A stretch of DNA of 64,000 bases from Niabella sp. (GCF_030150205.1 NZ_JASLGT010000029.1:1-64000), one strand, 5' to 3'. Shown: positions 54,033-63,300, counted from the first letter of the stretch. Translations and numbers: made by a program. Notes: generated from the letters alone by a model not told the origin.

Positions 54033-54572
54033 TTATACATTGAAAAGTTGATAAATGAATAAAAACAACAGGCTCACCTGGTAGGCCGCCAGTCCGCCGC
54101 GCAGGAATTTCAATGCCTTTGTCATATGATTTTCCACCGTCTTTATCGACAGGTCTAATTCCTCCGCCACCTCCCGGTAGCTGAGCCCCAGTTGCCGGCA
54201 CATATAAAAAACGGTGGCACATTTCTCTGGCAAACGGTCTAAAAGCCCCTGTATATGTTCCTGCAGCTCCTTTTGCTCTGCCTTATTGCCGTGGTCGGCC
54301 TCCGTTCCCGTAATCTTTGCAGTATGTGCATATACGGCCTGCACCCCTTTATGCTTCAGTTGATTGAGGCACTCGTTGCGCACCGCTGTATACAGGTATG
54401 CTTTTACAGACGCCACCTGTATCGTGGCGCGGGTTTCCCAAAGCTTTATAAAAATGTTCTGCAAAATGTCTTCTACATACACTTCCGATCGCAGTATGGA
54501 GCAGGCATACCCGTATAATGCCTCATAATGAAGATCAAAAACATTTTTATATTGAACCTGGTCCAAAGCCAT
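54033..54572 (-). CDS. ECF-type RNA polymerase sigma-70 factor
   Basis: A 179-residue sigma factor of the Bacteroidota FecI-like group. Region 2 is YKNVFDLHYEALYGYACSIL to TRATIQVASVKAYLYTAVRN, and region 4 is LPEKCATVFYMCRQLGLSYREVAEELDLSIKTVENHMTKAL; the last 20 residues are hydrophobic. I start at the ATG at 54572 because a perfect promoter (TTG-N19-TATATTTG) ends 9 bp before it; an ATG at 54611 would lie upstream of the transcription start. It begins the operon with FecR (3 bp). Confidence 0.92.
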   Translation of the reverse strand: MALDQVQYKNVFDLHYEALYGYACSILRSEVYVEDILQNIFIKLWETRATIQVASVKAYLYTAVRNECLNQLKHKGVQAVYAHTAKITGTEADHGNKAEQKELQEHIQGLLDRLPEKCATVFYMCRQLGLSYREVAEELDLSIKTVENHMTKALKFLRGGLAAYQVSLLFLFIYQLFNV

Positions 54573-54581
54573 TCTAATCTG

Positions 54582-54611
54582 CAAATATACTAGCGCTACT
54601 ATTGAATACAA
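54582..54611 (-). promoter_or_regulatory. Promoter of the sigma-FecR-STN operon
   Basis: Minus strand: TTG (54609-54611), 19 bp, TATATTTG (54582-54589). The spacing is ideal. It decides the start codon of the sigma gene and gives a very short leader. Confidence 0.72.
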
Positions 54612-54755
54612 CCGAAAGAGTAATTCCCCCTACTCCTTAAAAATATTTTTTTTGGGATTCCATTTTCCTGCCCGGTTTCTCTAAACCCTGCGTTAAAACC
54701 GCCCGGCGACACCATTCAGCTGCTTTTTTTTGGCTATCTTTAAAAAAATGTGTGC

Positions 54756-56333
54756 ATGAAGAAGATTTTTACGCTGATGCTTACCCTTGTTGTCACCGTT
54801 GGCTTTGCCCAGGATGGTTACTGGCAACAAAGCCTGAAATATGATATGCAGGTAACCCTGGATGACAAAGCCCGGTCGTTAACCGGCAAACAGGCCATCC
54901 AATACAAAAATAATTCACCCGAAACGCTCAATTTTATCTGGTTTCATATCTGGCCCAATGCCTATAAGAACGACTCTACAGCCCTCTTCAAGCAGATCCG
55001 GGGCGATCTTTCGCGCACTGAAAAACTGGGTGCCATAACCTATGGTTCTATTGATGGGCTTAATTTCAAAGTAGACGGGCAGCCGGCGAAAACAGCGCCC
55101 CATGCGAACCCGGAATACATTGATATTATTAAGGTACTGTTGCCCACCCCCTTAAAACCCGGGGCTACGGCTACCATTACCACCGACTTTAAGGTAAAAT
55201 TACCCTCCTATTTTTCAAGATCCGGGTTCGCCGACGGTGAATTTATGATCTGTCAATGGTATCCCAAACCCGCCGTATTTGACAAAAACGGTTGGCATGA
55301 ATTTCCCTACCTGGATATGGGCGAGTTTTACAGTGAATACGCCGACTACCATGTTAAAATAACGCTTCCCTCCGACTATGTAGTAGGTGCCACGGGCGTT
55401 TTGCAGGACAAGGAAGAATTAGCACAATACAAATCTGTTGGAGCAGCGAATGCAGCGGGAAGAGATGTATCACCCAAACTTTACAAGCCGGCAAAAGCAG
55501 GTTTGAAAACACTTACCTATACAGCAGAAGATGTGCCGGACTTTGCATGGTTTGCCGAAAAAGGCCTGGTCATCCAGTATGATACCATACAGCTAAAGAA
55601 TAAAACGGTAGATGTATTTACCTATTATCATTACCAGCCGGGTACATTATGGAACAACAGCATCGACTATGTAAAAGATGCTGTTCATCATTACAGCAGG
55701 TGGATCGGCGCATACCAGTACCCAACGGCACAGGCTTTTGAAGGCCCCAAAAACAATTCCAGCGGCGGTATGGAATATCCGATGATCACGCTCATTACCT
55801 GTCCCGATGCCACGAAGGAATACCTGGACGGTGTTATTGCCCATGAAGTAGGCCATAACTGGTTTATGAGCATGCTGGGGTCCAATGAACGTGCCCATAC
55901 CTGGCAGGATGAGGGATTGAATACCTATTACCAGTTCCGGTACGAAGCGGAAAAATACCATTACAATTCAGTGGCGCGGGAATCGATACCCGAGGAAATC
56001 AAGAAACTGCCGGTACCGGAGTTCCAGGAGCGTATCTATTTTGCCCTTTCACAGATCCCTATGCAAAGTATGATTGAGCAGCCGGCAGCTGATTTTAAGA
56101 CCTCCGAAGATTATGGATTGGTTTCTTATATCAAAACCTCCATCTGGATGTATTTGCTGGAGCGCCAGTTTGGGCAGGATAAAATAGACCAGGCATTCCG
56201 GGATTATTTTAATACATGGCAGAATAAACATCCGCAGCCGGAAGACATGAAGGCTTCGTTTGAAAAAAGCCTGGGAACCAATCTTGACCGCTTTTTTGCA
56301 TTGCTGAAAAAACAAGGATCTATCACGCAATAA
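54756..56333 (+). CDS. Exported M1-family zinc metallopeptidase
   Basis: A 525-residue exported aminopeptidase-like enzyme. The signal is MKKIFTLMLTLVVTVGFAQ; an in-frame GTG two codons upstream is less likely. The N-terminal beta domain (YDMQVTLDDKARSLTGKQAI) is followed by the catalytic domain with GGMEYP (substrate binding, GAMEN-like), HEVGHNW (His363-His367, zinc) and the third ligand in WQDEGLNTYYQ. It removes N-terminal residues from peptides outside the cytoplasm; specificity unknown. A TATCTTTA element lies 13 bp upstream. The SDR gene follows 6 bp later. Confidence 0.9.
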   Translation: MKKIFTLMLTLVVTVGFAQDGYWQQSLKYDMQVTLDDKARSLTGKQAIQYKNNSPETLNFIWFHIWPNAYKNDSTALFKQIRGDLSRTEKLGAITYGSIDGLNFKVDGQPAKTAPHANPEYIDIIKVLLPTPLKPGATATITTDFKVKLPSYFSRSGFADGEFMICQWYPKPAVFDKNGWHEFPYLDMGEFYSEYADYHVKITLPSDYVVGATGVLQDKEELAQYKSVGAANAAGRDVSPKLYKPAKAGLKTLTYTAEDVPDFAWFAEKGLVIQYDTIQLKNKTVDVFTYYHYQPGTLWNNSIDYVKDAVHHYSRWIGAYQYPTAQAFEGPKNNSSGGMEYPMITLITCPDATKEYLDGVIAHEVGHNWFMSMLGSNERAHTWQDEGLNTYYQFRYEAEKYHYNSVARESIPEEIKKLPVPEFQERIYFALSQIPMQSMIEQPAADFKTSEDYGLVSYIKTSIWMYLLERQFGQDKIDQAFRDYFNTWQNKHPQPEDMKASFEKSLGTNLDRFFALLKKQGSITQ

Positions 56334-56339
56334 ATCATT

Positions 56340-57125
56340 ATGCAGATTTCTTTAAAAAATAAAAAAGCGCTGGTAGGTGCCAGCAGCAGCGGATTGGGAA
56401 AAGCAATAGCCCTGCAACTGGCGGCTTCCGGCGCTACTGTAACCCTGGTAGCACGAAGAGAGGCGGTATTGCAGGAACTGCAGGCAGCACTACCGCGCCC
56501 GGAGCAGCAGCAACATCAATACCTGGTAGCGGATTTTTCAGACATTGAGGCCTATAAACAAAAGGTCGATGACTATTTTGCAACCAACCAGGCAGATATA
56601 CTGGTAAATAATACCAGTGGCCCCGCCCCGGGTACCGCACTGGAGAAAAAAGATGCAGACTATGTAACCGCGTTTAACCTGTTGTTCCGGACGGTTCAAT
56701 ACACGACCGAAAAGGCGTTACCACATATGATCGCCGGCCGGTTTGGGCGTATCATTAACCTCACCTCCCGGTCGGTGAAAGAGCCCATTGAAGCATTGGC
56801 TTTGTCCAATACGATCCGATCTGCAGTAGTAACCTGGGGGAAAACACTGGCTACGCAGGTAGCAAGGGACCAGATCACGGTTAACAATATTCTTACCGGC
56901 AATTTTGAAACCGACCGGATCCTGGAGCTTTATGAAAAAGAAGCAGCAGCCAAAGGGCTGCCCCTGGAAACCTACAAAGCCCAGGCCCTGGAAAGCATCC
57001 CGGCGAAGCGTTTGGGACAGCCCGGAGAAATGGGAAACCTCGTAACCTTCCTTGCTTCGGATCAGGCGGCCTATATTACAGGAACCAGTATTGCCATCGA
57101 CGGGGGATTGATCCGGAGCGTCTGA
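56340..57125 (+). CDS. SDR-family protein with altered active site
   Basis: A 261-residue Rossmann-fold protein like 3-oxoacyl-ACP reductases: KKALVGASSSGLGKAIALQL (cofactor loop), ILVNNTSGPAPG, IINLTSRSVKE (Ser143) and TGTSIAIDGGLIRS at the end. Where the catalytic YxxxK should occur, 13 residues after Ser143, the sequence is SNTIR (156-160). This LSNxxR variant defines a recognised SDR subgroup of unknown chemistry. It is probably co-transcribed with the M1 peptidase. Confidence 0.82.
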   Translation: MQISLKNKKALVGASSSGLGKAIALQLAASGATVTLVARREAVLQELQAALPRPEQQQHQYLVADFSDIEAYKQKVDDYFATNQADILVNNTSGPAPGTALEKKDADYVTAFNLLFRTVQYTTEKALPHMIAGRFGRIINLTSRSVKEPIEALALSNTIRSAVVTWGKTLATQVARDQITVNNILTGNFETDRILELYEKEAAAKGLPLETYKAQALESIPAKRLGQPGEMGNLVTFLASDQAAYITGTSIAIDGGLIRSV

Positions 57126-57266
57126 GGGAGTGGTTAGAAGTGCGTAGTAAGATGTTTTAAGTGAAAAGTTTGATTGTGAATGGCGGTTAACGCTTCACTT
57201 TTCATGAACGACTTCTCACTTACAACTTCTCACGATCAACATCATAAAGAGCCGCTCAAACTTCCC

Positions 57267-57274
57267 TACCTTTG
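57267..57274 (+). promoter_or_regulatory. -7 element just before the ABC-F gene
   Basis: TACCTTTG is a perfect TAnnTTTG match and ends 4 bp before the ATG at 57279, pointing to a leaderless message. Confidence 0.6.
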
Positions 57275-57278
57275 CCGG

Positions 57279-59159
57279 ATGCATTATGTTTCTGCGGAAG
57301 GATTAGGGAAAAGTTACGGGATACAACCCCTGTTTTCAAATATTTCATTCCATATTGAGGAAGGTGATAAAGTGGCCATTGTAGCCCGCAACGGTACGGG
57401 TAAGTCTACCCTGTTAAAAATACTGGCGGGAAAAGAAACACCGGATAACGGTAAATTATGGATTCACAAAGACGTGGAAGTGATCCTTTTTGAGCAGGAA
57501 CCCGACCTGGAAGACGAGCTTACTGTTTCCGACAATATTTTTTTCCATGATCATCCTACGGTAAAAGCCATACGGGAGTATGAGCTGGCCAGCGAAAGCG
57601 GCGATGCGGACAAGATTGGCCAGGCCCTGGTGCGGATGGATGAACTGAATGCCTGGGATTTTGATTCAAGGGTGAAACAGATCTTTGGAAAACTCAATAT
57701 TCACCACCTGGAGCAGAAAGTTAAAACCCTGAGCGGTGGTCAGAAAAAAAGAGTGGCGCTTGCCCGCACGCTGATCGATATCGGCTTTGAGCATAAACAT
57801 GTATTGCTGATCATGGATGAGCCCACCAACCATCTTGATGTGGGCATGGTAGAATGGCTGGAGCATTTTCTTGGAAAGGAAAATGTTACATTGGTATTGG
57901 TCACCCACGATCGTTACTTCCTGGATGCCGTTTGCAACGAGATATGGGAAATTGAAGGCGGTGAATTGTTTGTACACCGGGGCGATTATGAATACTACCT
58001 CGACAAAAAAGCACAGCGGGTTGAGAACCTGAATGCCTCTATTGATAAAGCCAAGAACCTTTACCGCCGGGAGCTGGAATGGATGCGCAAGCAACCCAAG
58101 GCCCGCACCACTAAATCGAAAAGCCGGGAGGACAATTTCTACAATATTGAAAAAACCGCCAAACAGCAGGTCACCGATGACCAGGTGCAGCTGCAAATGA
58201 AAATGAACCGCCTGGGCGGAAAGATCATTGAACTAAAAAAAGTATACAAATCCTTTGGTGATAAAAAAATACTCGACGGGTTTGATTACACATTTAAAAA
58301 AGGCGAACGCGTAGGCGTTATCGGGAAGAACGGCGCAGGAAAATCAACATTTATTAATATCCTGCAGGGTGTGGAATCCGCAGACAGCGGTAAGATCAAC
58401 GTGGGCGATACGGTGGTATTTGGCAATTATTCGCAGCAGGGGCTGATATTAAAGGAAGATATGCGGGTAATTGAGTTCGTAAAGAATATTGCGGAGAATT
58501 TTCCCCTGGCCGATGGCAGTACACTGAGCGCCTCCCAGTTCCTGCAATTATTTCTTTTTGACCCGGATAAACAATATACGTATGTGAGCAAATTAAGCGG
58601 AGGTGAAAAAAGACGCCTGCATTTGCTCTCTATCCTGTTTCGCAATCCCAATTTCCTGATCCTGGATGAGCCTACCAATGACCTGGATCTTCCTACCCTT
58701 TCCGTATTGGAGCATTTCCTGAGTGAATACCCGGGCTGTCTCCTGATCGTTTCCCATGACCGGTATTTTATGGATCGCCTGGTAGACCACCTGTTCGTTT
58801 TTGAAGGCGACGGTGTAATCACCGATTTCCCGGGCAACTATACGCAACACCGCTTACAGGAGAAGAGCCAGCCGGGCGTTGCTGTTCTTCCTTCAAAGGA
58901 GCCGGCGGCTACCGCATCTCCTGCTCAGAAGCCGGCCGTAAAGAAAGTATCCTTCAAAGAAAAAAGGGAATACGAACTATTGGAAAAAGAGATCGCCGCG
59001 CTCAACGCAGAAAAAGAATCCATCACGGTTCAGCTATCGGGTGGCAGTACCAATTTTGAAGAACTGGAAGCCCTCTCCCGCCGCATCGGGGAAATCACGC
59101 AACTATTAGACGAAAAAGAAATGCGCTGGCTGGAGCTGAGCGAGTTGATTGAGGGGTGA
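57279..59159 (+). CDS. ABC-F family ATP-binding protein
   Basis: A 626-residue protein with two ABC ATPase domains and no membrane part. Domain 1: ARNGTGKSTLLKIL (Walker A), LSGGQKKRVALA (signature), LLIMDEPTNHLD. Domain 2: GKNGAGKSTFINIL, LSGGEKRRLHLL, LILDEPTNDLD. A linker (residues about 245-315) and a C-terminal coiled coil (about 570-626) are present, as in Uup/EttA relatives that act on the ribosome. The start MHYVSAEGLGKSYG at 57279 matches the family; a frame from 57180 would add 33 residues encoded by intergenic repeat-like DNA and upstream of the promoter. Confidence 0.92.
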   Translation: MHYVSAEGLGKSYGIQPLFSNISFHIEEGDKVAIVARNGTGKSTLLKILAGKETPDNGKLWIHKDVEVILFEQEPDLEDELTVSDNIFFHDHPTVKAIREYELASESGDADKIGQALVRMDELNAWDFDSRVKQIFGKLNIHHLEQKVKTLSGGQKKRVALARTLIDIGFEHKHVLLIMDEPTNHLDVGMVEWLEHFLGKENVTLVLVTHDRYFLDAVCNEIWEIEGGELFVHRGDYEYYLDKKAQRVENLNASIDKAKNLYRRELEWMRKQPKARTTKSKSREDNFYNIEKTAKQQVTDDQVQLQMKMNRLGGKIIELKKVYKSFGDKKILDGFDYTFKKGERVGVIGKNGAGKSTFINILQGVESADSGKINVGDTVVFGNYSQQGLILKEDMRVIEFVKNIAENFPLADGSTLSASQFLQLFLFDPDKQYTYVSKLSGGEKRRLHLLSILFRNPNFLILDEPTNDLDLPTLSVLEHFLSEYPGCLLIVSHDRYFMDRLVDHLFVFEGDGVITDFPGNYTQHRLQEKSQPGVAVLPSKEPAATASPAQKPAVKKVSFKEKREYELLEKEIAALNAEKESITVQLSGGSTNFEELEALSRRIGEITQLLDEKEMRWLELSELIEG

Positions 59160-59529
59160 GGCAGGTTTTAAGTTCCAGGTTTCAGATTTCAAGTTCCAGG
59201 CGTGCCCGCCATAGCGGGTTAGATCACCGATCACGAGACAACAATGACTGAAAGATAATAGCTGTAGGCTGAACGCTGTTTAAAGTTTCATATCAGATCC
59301 GTTTAGTGATCTGCTTACTGTTCACTATTGCCCTTGCTTTTGGGGGGGACATATAGACTTGGGAGACCATGGAATTATTTCTGATTTAACGCTCATTTTC
59401 CACATTTTCCACTCCCGATAGCAATCAGGATTCAAATTTTCAAATTCCCACACAGAATTACATTTAATATGCCCTATTGGCTATTTTAATTCCCGCGGGT
59501 CGTATTTTCGCCGGATCAGAATCTATGTT
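59160..59529 (-). repeat. Intergenic repeats between the ABC-F and XRE-cupin genes
   Basis: Holds, in minus orientation, a third copy of the AGCAAGGGCAATAGTGAACA element (about 59319-59370) joined to AGTCTATATGTCCCCCC, plus loose AGTTCCAGGTTTCAGATTTC sequence at 59170-59200. A possible promoter of the next gene is TATTTTCG at 59503-59510. No gene is seen. Confidence 0.6.
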
Positions 59530-60108
59530 ATGGAGGATTATCTTATCGGAATTGGGAAACGGATCAAGGAGATCCGGAAGAAGAAAGGTCTTACCATCAA
59601 CAATGTTGCCGGCAAGGCCAACCTGAGCAATGGCCTGATCTCCCGCATTGAAAACGGAAGAACCATTCCATCCCTTCCTGTTTTATTAAGTATTGTGAGC
59701 GTACTCGGAATTGAGGTTCCCGATTTTTTCAAAGATATCCCTTTGCCTGGCGGTAAAAATTTTGTTGTTTCCCGCAAGGAGGACCATACCATTATTGAAA
59801 AAGAGGATGAAGCAAAGGGATTCGAATACCGTTCCCTGTTTGGCAAACAACTTTCCTCAGTAGGTTTTGAAGCCGTTTTGCTGGAAGTACAACCGGGATC
59901 GCAACGGGAAAAAGTAGAAACCGATGCCTATGAATTCAAGTATGTCTTGGCCGGATCCTGTGCCTATCAGATAGGCGACGAGGAAGTACAGCTTCATGAA
60001 GGAGACGCCCTTTTCTTTGACGGGCGCATACCGCATGTTCCGGTAAACAAGGGCACGGTTCCTGCCAAAATGATGGTGATGTACTTCTTCCTTCCCCAGC
60101 GCGACTAA
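59530..60108 (+). CDS. XRE-family regulator with cupin domain
   Basis: A 192-residue regulator: helix-turn-helix at residues 8-62 (IGKRIKEIRKKKGLTINNVA, LSNGLISRIENGRTIPSL) and a C-terminal cupin barrel (VQPGSQREKVETDAYEFKYVL, LHEGDALFFDGRIPHVPVN, about 110-185) that could bind a small effector. Such proteins often control catabolic genes beside them. Here it is convergent with the phosphonate genes (27 bp between stops), so it is the natural candidate for their control. The effector is unknown. Confidence 0.88.
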   Translation: MEDYLIGIGKRIKEIRKKKGLTINNVAGKANLSNGLISRIENGRTIPSLPVLLSIVSVLGIEVPDFFKDIPLPGGKNFVVSRKEDHTIIEKEDEAKGFEYRSLFGKQLSSVGFEAVLLEVQPGSQREKVETDAYEFKYVLAGSCAYQIGDEEVQLHEGDALFFDGRIPHVPVNKGTVPAKMMVMYFFLPQRD

Positions 60109-60135
60109 ACCCGAAAGGGCGCTTATAAACGCTGT

Positions 60136-60819
60136 TTAATTCAGCAGGATTGCATCCAGCTCTGTTACGGCATTTAATATATAATCCGGCCGGGCCAGTT
60201 CCAGTTGTTCCCGTGTTTGGGCGCCGCTAAGAACGCCTACAGTAATGCCACAGCCGGCATTCTTTCCCTCCTCAATATCAATTACCGAATCACCTGCTTT
60301 TAATACGCTGCCTGCATCCGTAATCCGGAATTGCCTCATTGCCCGTTCGATCATATCCGGAAAAGGGCGGCCCTTTTCAACATCATCCGCCGTGATCAAT
60401 ACATCAAAATCCGCTTCCTCCCGCCAATGCAGTTTGCTGATCAGTTTGGTAGCCGTCTTCCGGTCATACCCCGTATTTAACGCAACAATAATTCCCTTAT
60501 TCCGGAGCCGCTCAAAAAACAATTCCATGCCCGTAAACGTACCAATCTCCTGTTCATCATAGGCCCGTTCCAGTGCCGGTTTAAAGGCTGCAAAGGCTCT
60601 GTCGGCCACCGGTCTTACATCCTCCGTATCCGTGCAGGCGGTAAGTACATCGGTTATGGCTTTATGTTTTTCCTTTCCGGCACCATGCTGCAGCACATCA
60701 TCCAGTGTAAGCTTAAAACCCTCATCATTGATCACTTTTAATACGGTGCGGTATACCAGGTTGTGCTCATTTACGGTAGTGCCCGCCATATCAAAAACAA
60801 CCATTTTAATCGTACGCAT
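60136..60819 (-). CDS. PhnX-like HAD phosphonatase (TIGR03351-type)
   Basis: A 227-residue haloacid-dehalogenase-fold hydrolase. It opens VVFDMAGTTVNEHN: the catalytic Asp is present and the second acidic residue is replaced by Ala, as in phosphonoacetaldehyde hydrolases. LNTGYDRKTA (motif II Thr), KGRPFPDMI (motif III Lys) and KAGDSVIDIEEGKNAGC (motif IV) follow. The cap has several lysines near 48-54 (GAGKEKHKA), one of which could form the Schiff base needed to split the C-P bond of phosphonoacetaldehyde. Start 4 bp after the FAD oxidase gene's stop; last gene of the operon. Confidence 0.85.
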   Translation of the reverse strand: MRTIKMVVFDMAGTTVNEHNLVYRTVLKVINDEGFKLTLDDVLQHGAGKEKHKAITDVLTACTDTEDVRPVADRAFAAFKPALERAYDEQEIGTFTGMELFFERLRNKGIIVALNTGYDRKTATKLISKLHWREEADFDVLITADDVEKGRPFPDMIERAMRQFRITDAGSVLKAGDSVIDIEEGKNAGCGITVGVLSGAQTREQLELARPDYILNAVTELDAILLN

Positions 60820-60823
60820 ATAC

Positions 60824-61984
60824 TTATTTTAAATCAAATACTCGTTTAATATTTTCCTTTGAAAATCCAGCGCTGCCGGTCATGCCTTTACCACCAATGC
60901 CGGTAACAATATGAATGTTTTCATCGATCGTATGCTGAAACAGATCCTGCTCCTTACATTGGGAATAGATGCCATACCACCTGTTTTGAATGGCATAGCT
61001 GGGCAGATCGATGATCTTTTTCGCCTCCGCAATCATAAAAGCGTCCACATCCTCCCGCAGCTCAAAACCCAGGTCATCCGCATTAGCGGCGCTAGCATAC
61101 GCATGCGAATCCCCGATGATCACCGAGCCGTCTGTTGCCTGTTTAAACAGGATATGTACGCCCCATTTTTTTTCAAATGCTTCCGGGTTTTCCTTTGCTT
61201 TAACTGCTGCAAACGAAGGACATTCATAAAACGCTTCATAGCGCCGGATCGACAAGCCGGTCAGAACCGAACCTTTCAGTTCATATCCCGGCTGCGGAAC
61301 GGTTTGCAGCATCTGCAGCTTTGTAACTTCCAGATCGCTGCTGGCAAACAGATCGGGGTACAGGGTTTTAAATTCAGACCCACAACAGATGATCAGTTTT
61401 GCAGCAGTGAATGTAGTACCCTTTGAGGTATGAACGCTTACGCCCTCTGTCAACGCCGCACAGTTAACCACATGAGTACCGGCATAATAATCCAGCCCTT
61501 TTTCTGCCATCAAGAATTGCAGCAATCGCCCGATCATTACCCGCGGTTCAACGGTCACCTCCTCCGGAAAGAACAAGCCTGCCTTTATATAATCCGCTCT
61601 TAGCCCCGGATATTTTTCCAGGCATTCCTGTCCGGTCAGCAATTGCGATGTATACCCGTTCTTTTGATTGATGCCGCTCAGTTCTTCAATCAGCTGTACT
61701 TCCTCATCATTGGAGGCCAGGTATACGGACCCATTCTGCCGCACCGAAATATCGAACCGGCGCTGGATCTGTTTGTAAATATCCAGGCTCTCCCTCCCAT
61801 AATGCTGCCATTTGGTGTTCATACCCGATGGTACCACCTGGCCAAAATTGCGTACGGTGGCACTTTGCGGCATTTTATCCTTCTCTATAAGTGCCACGGT
61901 CAACCCGTTCTCCAATGCGTGAAAGGCGTGAAACGTACCCAGTACGCCGCCTCCCACAATCATTAAATCATATTTTTTGTTCAT
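60824..61984 (-). CDS. FAD-dependent oxidoreductase, phosphonate-associated (TIGR03364-type)
   Basis: A 386-residue DAO-family flavoenzyme. The FAD site is DLMIVGGGVLGTFHAFHAL with a distal EKD; the rest matches the group found beside phnX: PQSATVRNFGQVVPSGMNTK, VEPRVMIGRLLQFL, SVIIGDSHAYASAANADDLG and the C-terminal IHIVTGIGGKGMTGSAGFS. Biochemical work on this kind of enzyme shows oxidation of N-methyl-aminoethylphosphonate, in some cases aminoethylphosphonate, to phosphonoacetaldehyde. Its product is then the substrate of the adjacent PhnX-like hydrolase. No transaminase PhnW is in the window. Confidence 0.87.
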   Translation of the reverse strand: MNKKYDLMIVGGGVLGTFHAFHALENGLTVALIEKDKMPQSATVRNFGQVVPSGMNTKWQHYGRESLDIYKQIQRRFDISVRQNGSVYLASNDEEVQLIEELSGINQKNGYTSQLLTGQECLEKYPGLRADYIKAGLFFPEEVTVEPRVMIGRLLQFLMAEKGLDYYAGTHVVNCAALTEGVSVHTSKGTTFTAAKLIICCGSEFKTLYPDLFASSDLEVTKLQMLQTVPQPGYELKGSVLTGLSIRRYEAFYECPSFAAVKAKENPEAFEKKWGVHILFKQATDGSVIIGDSHAYASAANADDLGFELREDVDAFMIAEAKKIIDLPSYAIQNRWYGIYSQCKEQDLFQHTIDENIHIVTGIGGKGMTGSAGFSKENIKRVFDLK

Positions 61985-62010
61985 GTACTTTTTTATTATA
62001 CATCATTGCA

Positions 62011-63300
62011 TCATGCCGCAGGTGCTATATAGCGGTTTTTCCGGATGATGCGTTTGTCAAAATACCAGAGCACAAATCCCGCCAGCAACAGGATACACAT
62101 AGCGCATTGAATATCCAGTGAAATAAAAAACCGGGCCCAGCTCTGTTTAAACCCGATCACTTCTTTCAACAGCAGGATGACCACACTGCCCAGGTATCCC
62201 AGTGCATCGGCCATATAAAATAAAAAACCAACGTTCCCCTTAAACTCCAGCAAGGCTACAAGCCGCTCGAAAATGAGGCAATGAAAGAGGATATAGGGTA
62301 AGTAGGTACCGATACCGGATAAGATCATCCACCAAACCGGAGATATTAAGGAACGGTCGAATAAATACGTGGAAACGATTACCAGCATAGCACCCCCGGC
62401 CATCAGCAGCATACCGGTGCCAAATGCTTTACTGTTATTCCGGATCCATATCCCGACGGCGGCCACCACTAACACAACAATGGCAACCGGGATTTCTGTT
62501 AGGGTTACCAGCTGTGGTGTGCCGGCCATGCCCTGCTCCGACCAGAACTCCACAATAAAATTATCCCGAACATCCCTTACGATGGTCAGCAATATATAAA
62601 TGGCCACCAGTCCGAAATAGCCCCAACCATTCTGTAGCAAAAACCGCCGCCGGTCTTCTCCGTACATGGGCACCCGCTGTGTCCGTTGCTTCATATCGGT
62701 TTCATCCGGACCTTTTATTTTGTTCAGCACTATAACCGATACCAGGAACAACGGGAAAAAAAGTAATCCCGTCCAAAAAGGCATGTCATACTCGCTCATC
62801 CTAAATTGATCCATCAGCACCAACCCTACCGTCTTAACAAGACCTGTTGAAAAAATAAATGTGGCACTGAGGGCCGCAGCCAGCAATTCGGTGTTCTTAC
62901 GGCCTTCGATATAGGAAAATACAATCCCAAATACCATCCCCAGCGGTATACCGTTTAAGAAAAGCATCACCCATTTCAAACCCGGAGGTACTACTGCAAA
63001 CAATCCCAGCATTAACAGACCAAAACCCACCAAACCAATCAGCCAGTACGTACGTTTTTCCTGTTGCATTTCAGAAATCACTTTGATCCCCACAAATTTT
63101 GAAACCATATACCCCAGCACCTGGCTGATCACCAGCATGGTTTTAGCATCCAGCCCAAATCCAAAATGCAGATCGGTATACTGTCCCGCTAAAAACGACT
63201 TCCGGATGGCGTACATTGCAGTGTAACACAAAAACACCGAAAGCAGGATAAGCGCTGTCTGAATTTTACTATTTGTAATTTTTACTGAAGTAGAAATCAT
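62011..63300 (-). CDS. DUF5690-type membrane protein, probable MFS transporter
   Basis: A 429-residue protein with twelve predicted membrane helices, an MFS-like layout in two halves of six, and the start LILLSVFLCYTAMYAIRKSFLAGQY resembling organophosphate:phosphate antiporters (GlpT/UhpT style YxxRK). A basic central loop (GPDETDMKQRTQRVPMYGED) separates the halves. It is the first gene of the operon with the FAD oxidase (26 bp) and phosphonatase, so I infer that it imports aminoethylphosphonate-type compounds. This assignment is from context. Confidence 0.78.
   Translation of the reverse strand: MISTSVKITNSKIQTALILLSVFLCYTAMYAIRKSFLAGQYTDLHFGFGLDAKTMLVISQVLGYMVSKFVGIKVISEMQQEKRTYWLIGLVGFGLLMLGLFAVVPPGLKWVMLFLNGIPLGMVFGIVFSYIEGRKNTELLAAALSATFIFSTGLVKTVGLVLMDQFRMSEYDMPFWTGLLFFPLFLVSVIVLNKIKGPDETDMKQRTQRVPMYGEDRRRFLLQNGWGYFGLVAIYILLTIVRDVRDNFIVEFWSEQGMAGTPQLVTLTEIPVAIVVLVVAAVGIWIRNNSKAFGTGMLLMAGGAMLVIVSTYLFDRSLISPVWWMILSGIGTYLPYILFHCLIFERLVALLEFKGNVGFLFYMADALGYLGSVVILLLKEVIGFKQSWARFFISLDIQCAMCILLLAGFVLWYFDKRIIRKNRYIAPAA

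Noticed and set aside
57180..57278. N-terminal extension of the ABC-F protein by 33 residues
   Set aside because: It is encoded by repeat-like DNA upstream of a perfect -7 element, and the family starts at MHYVS.
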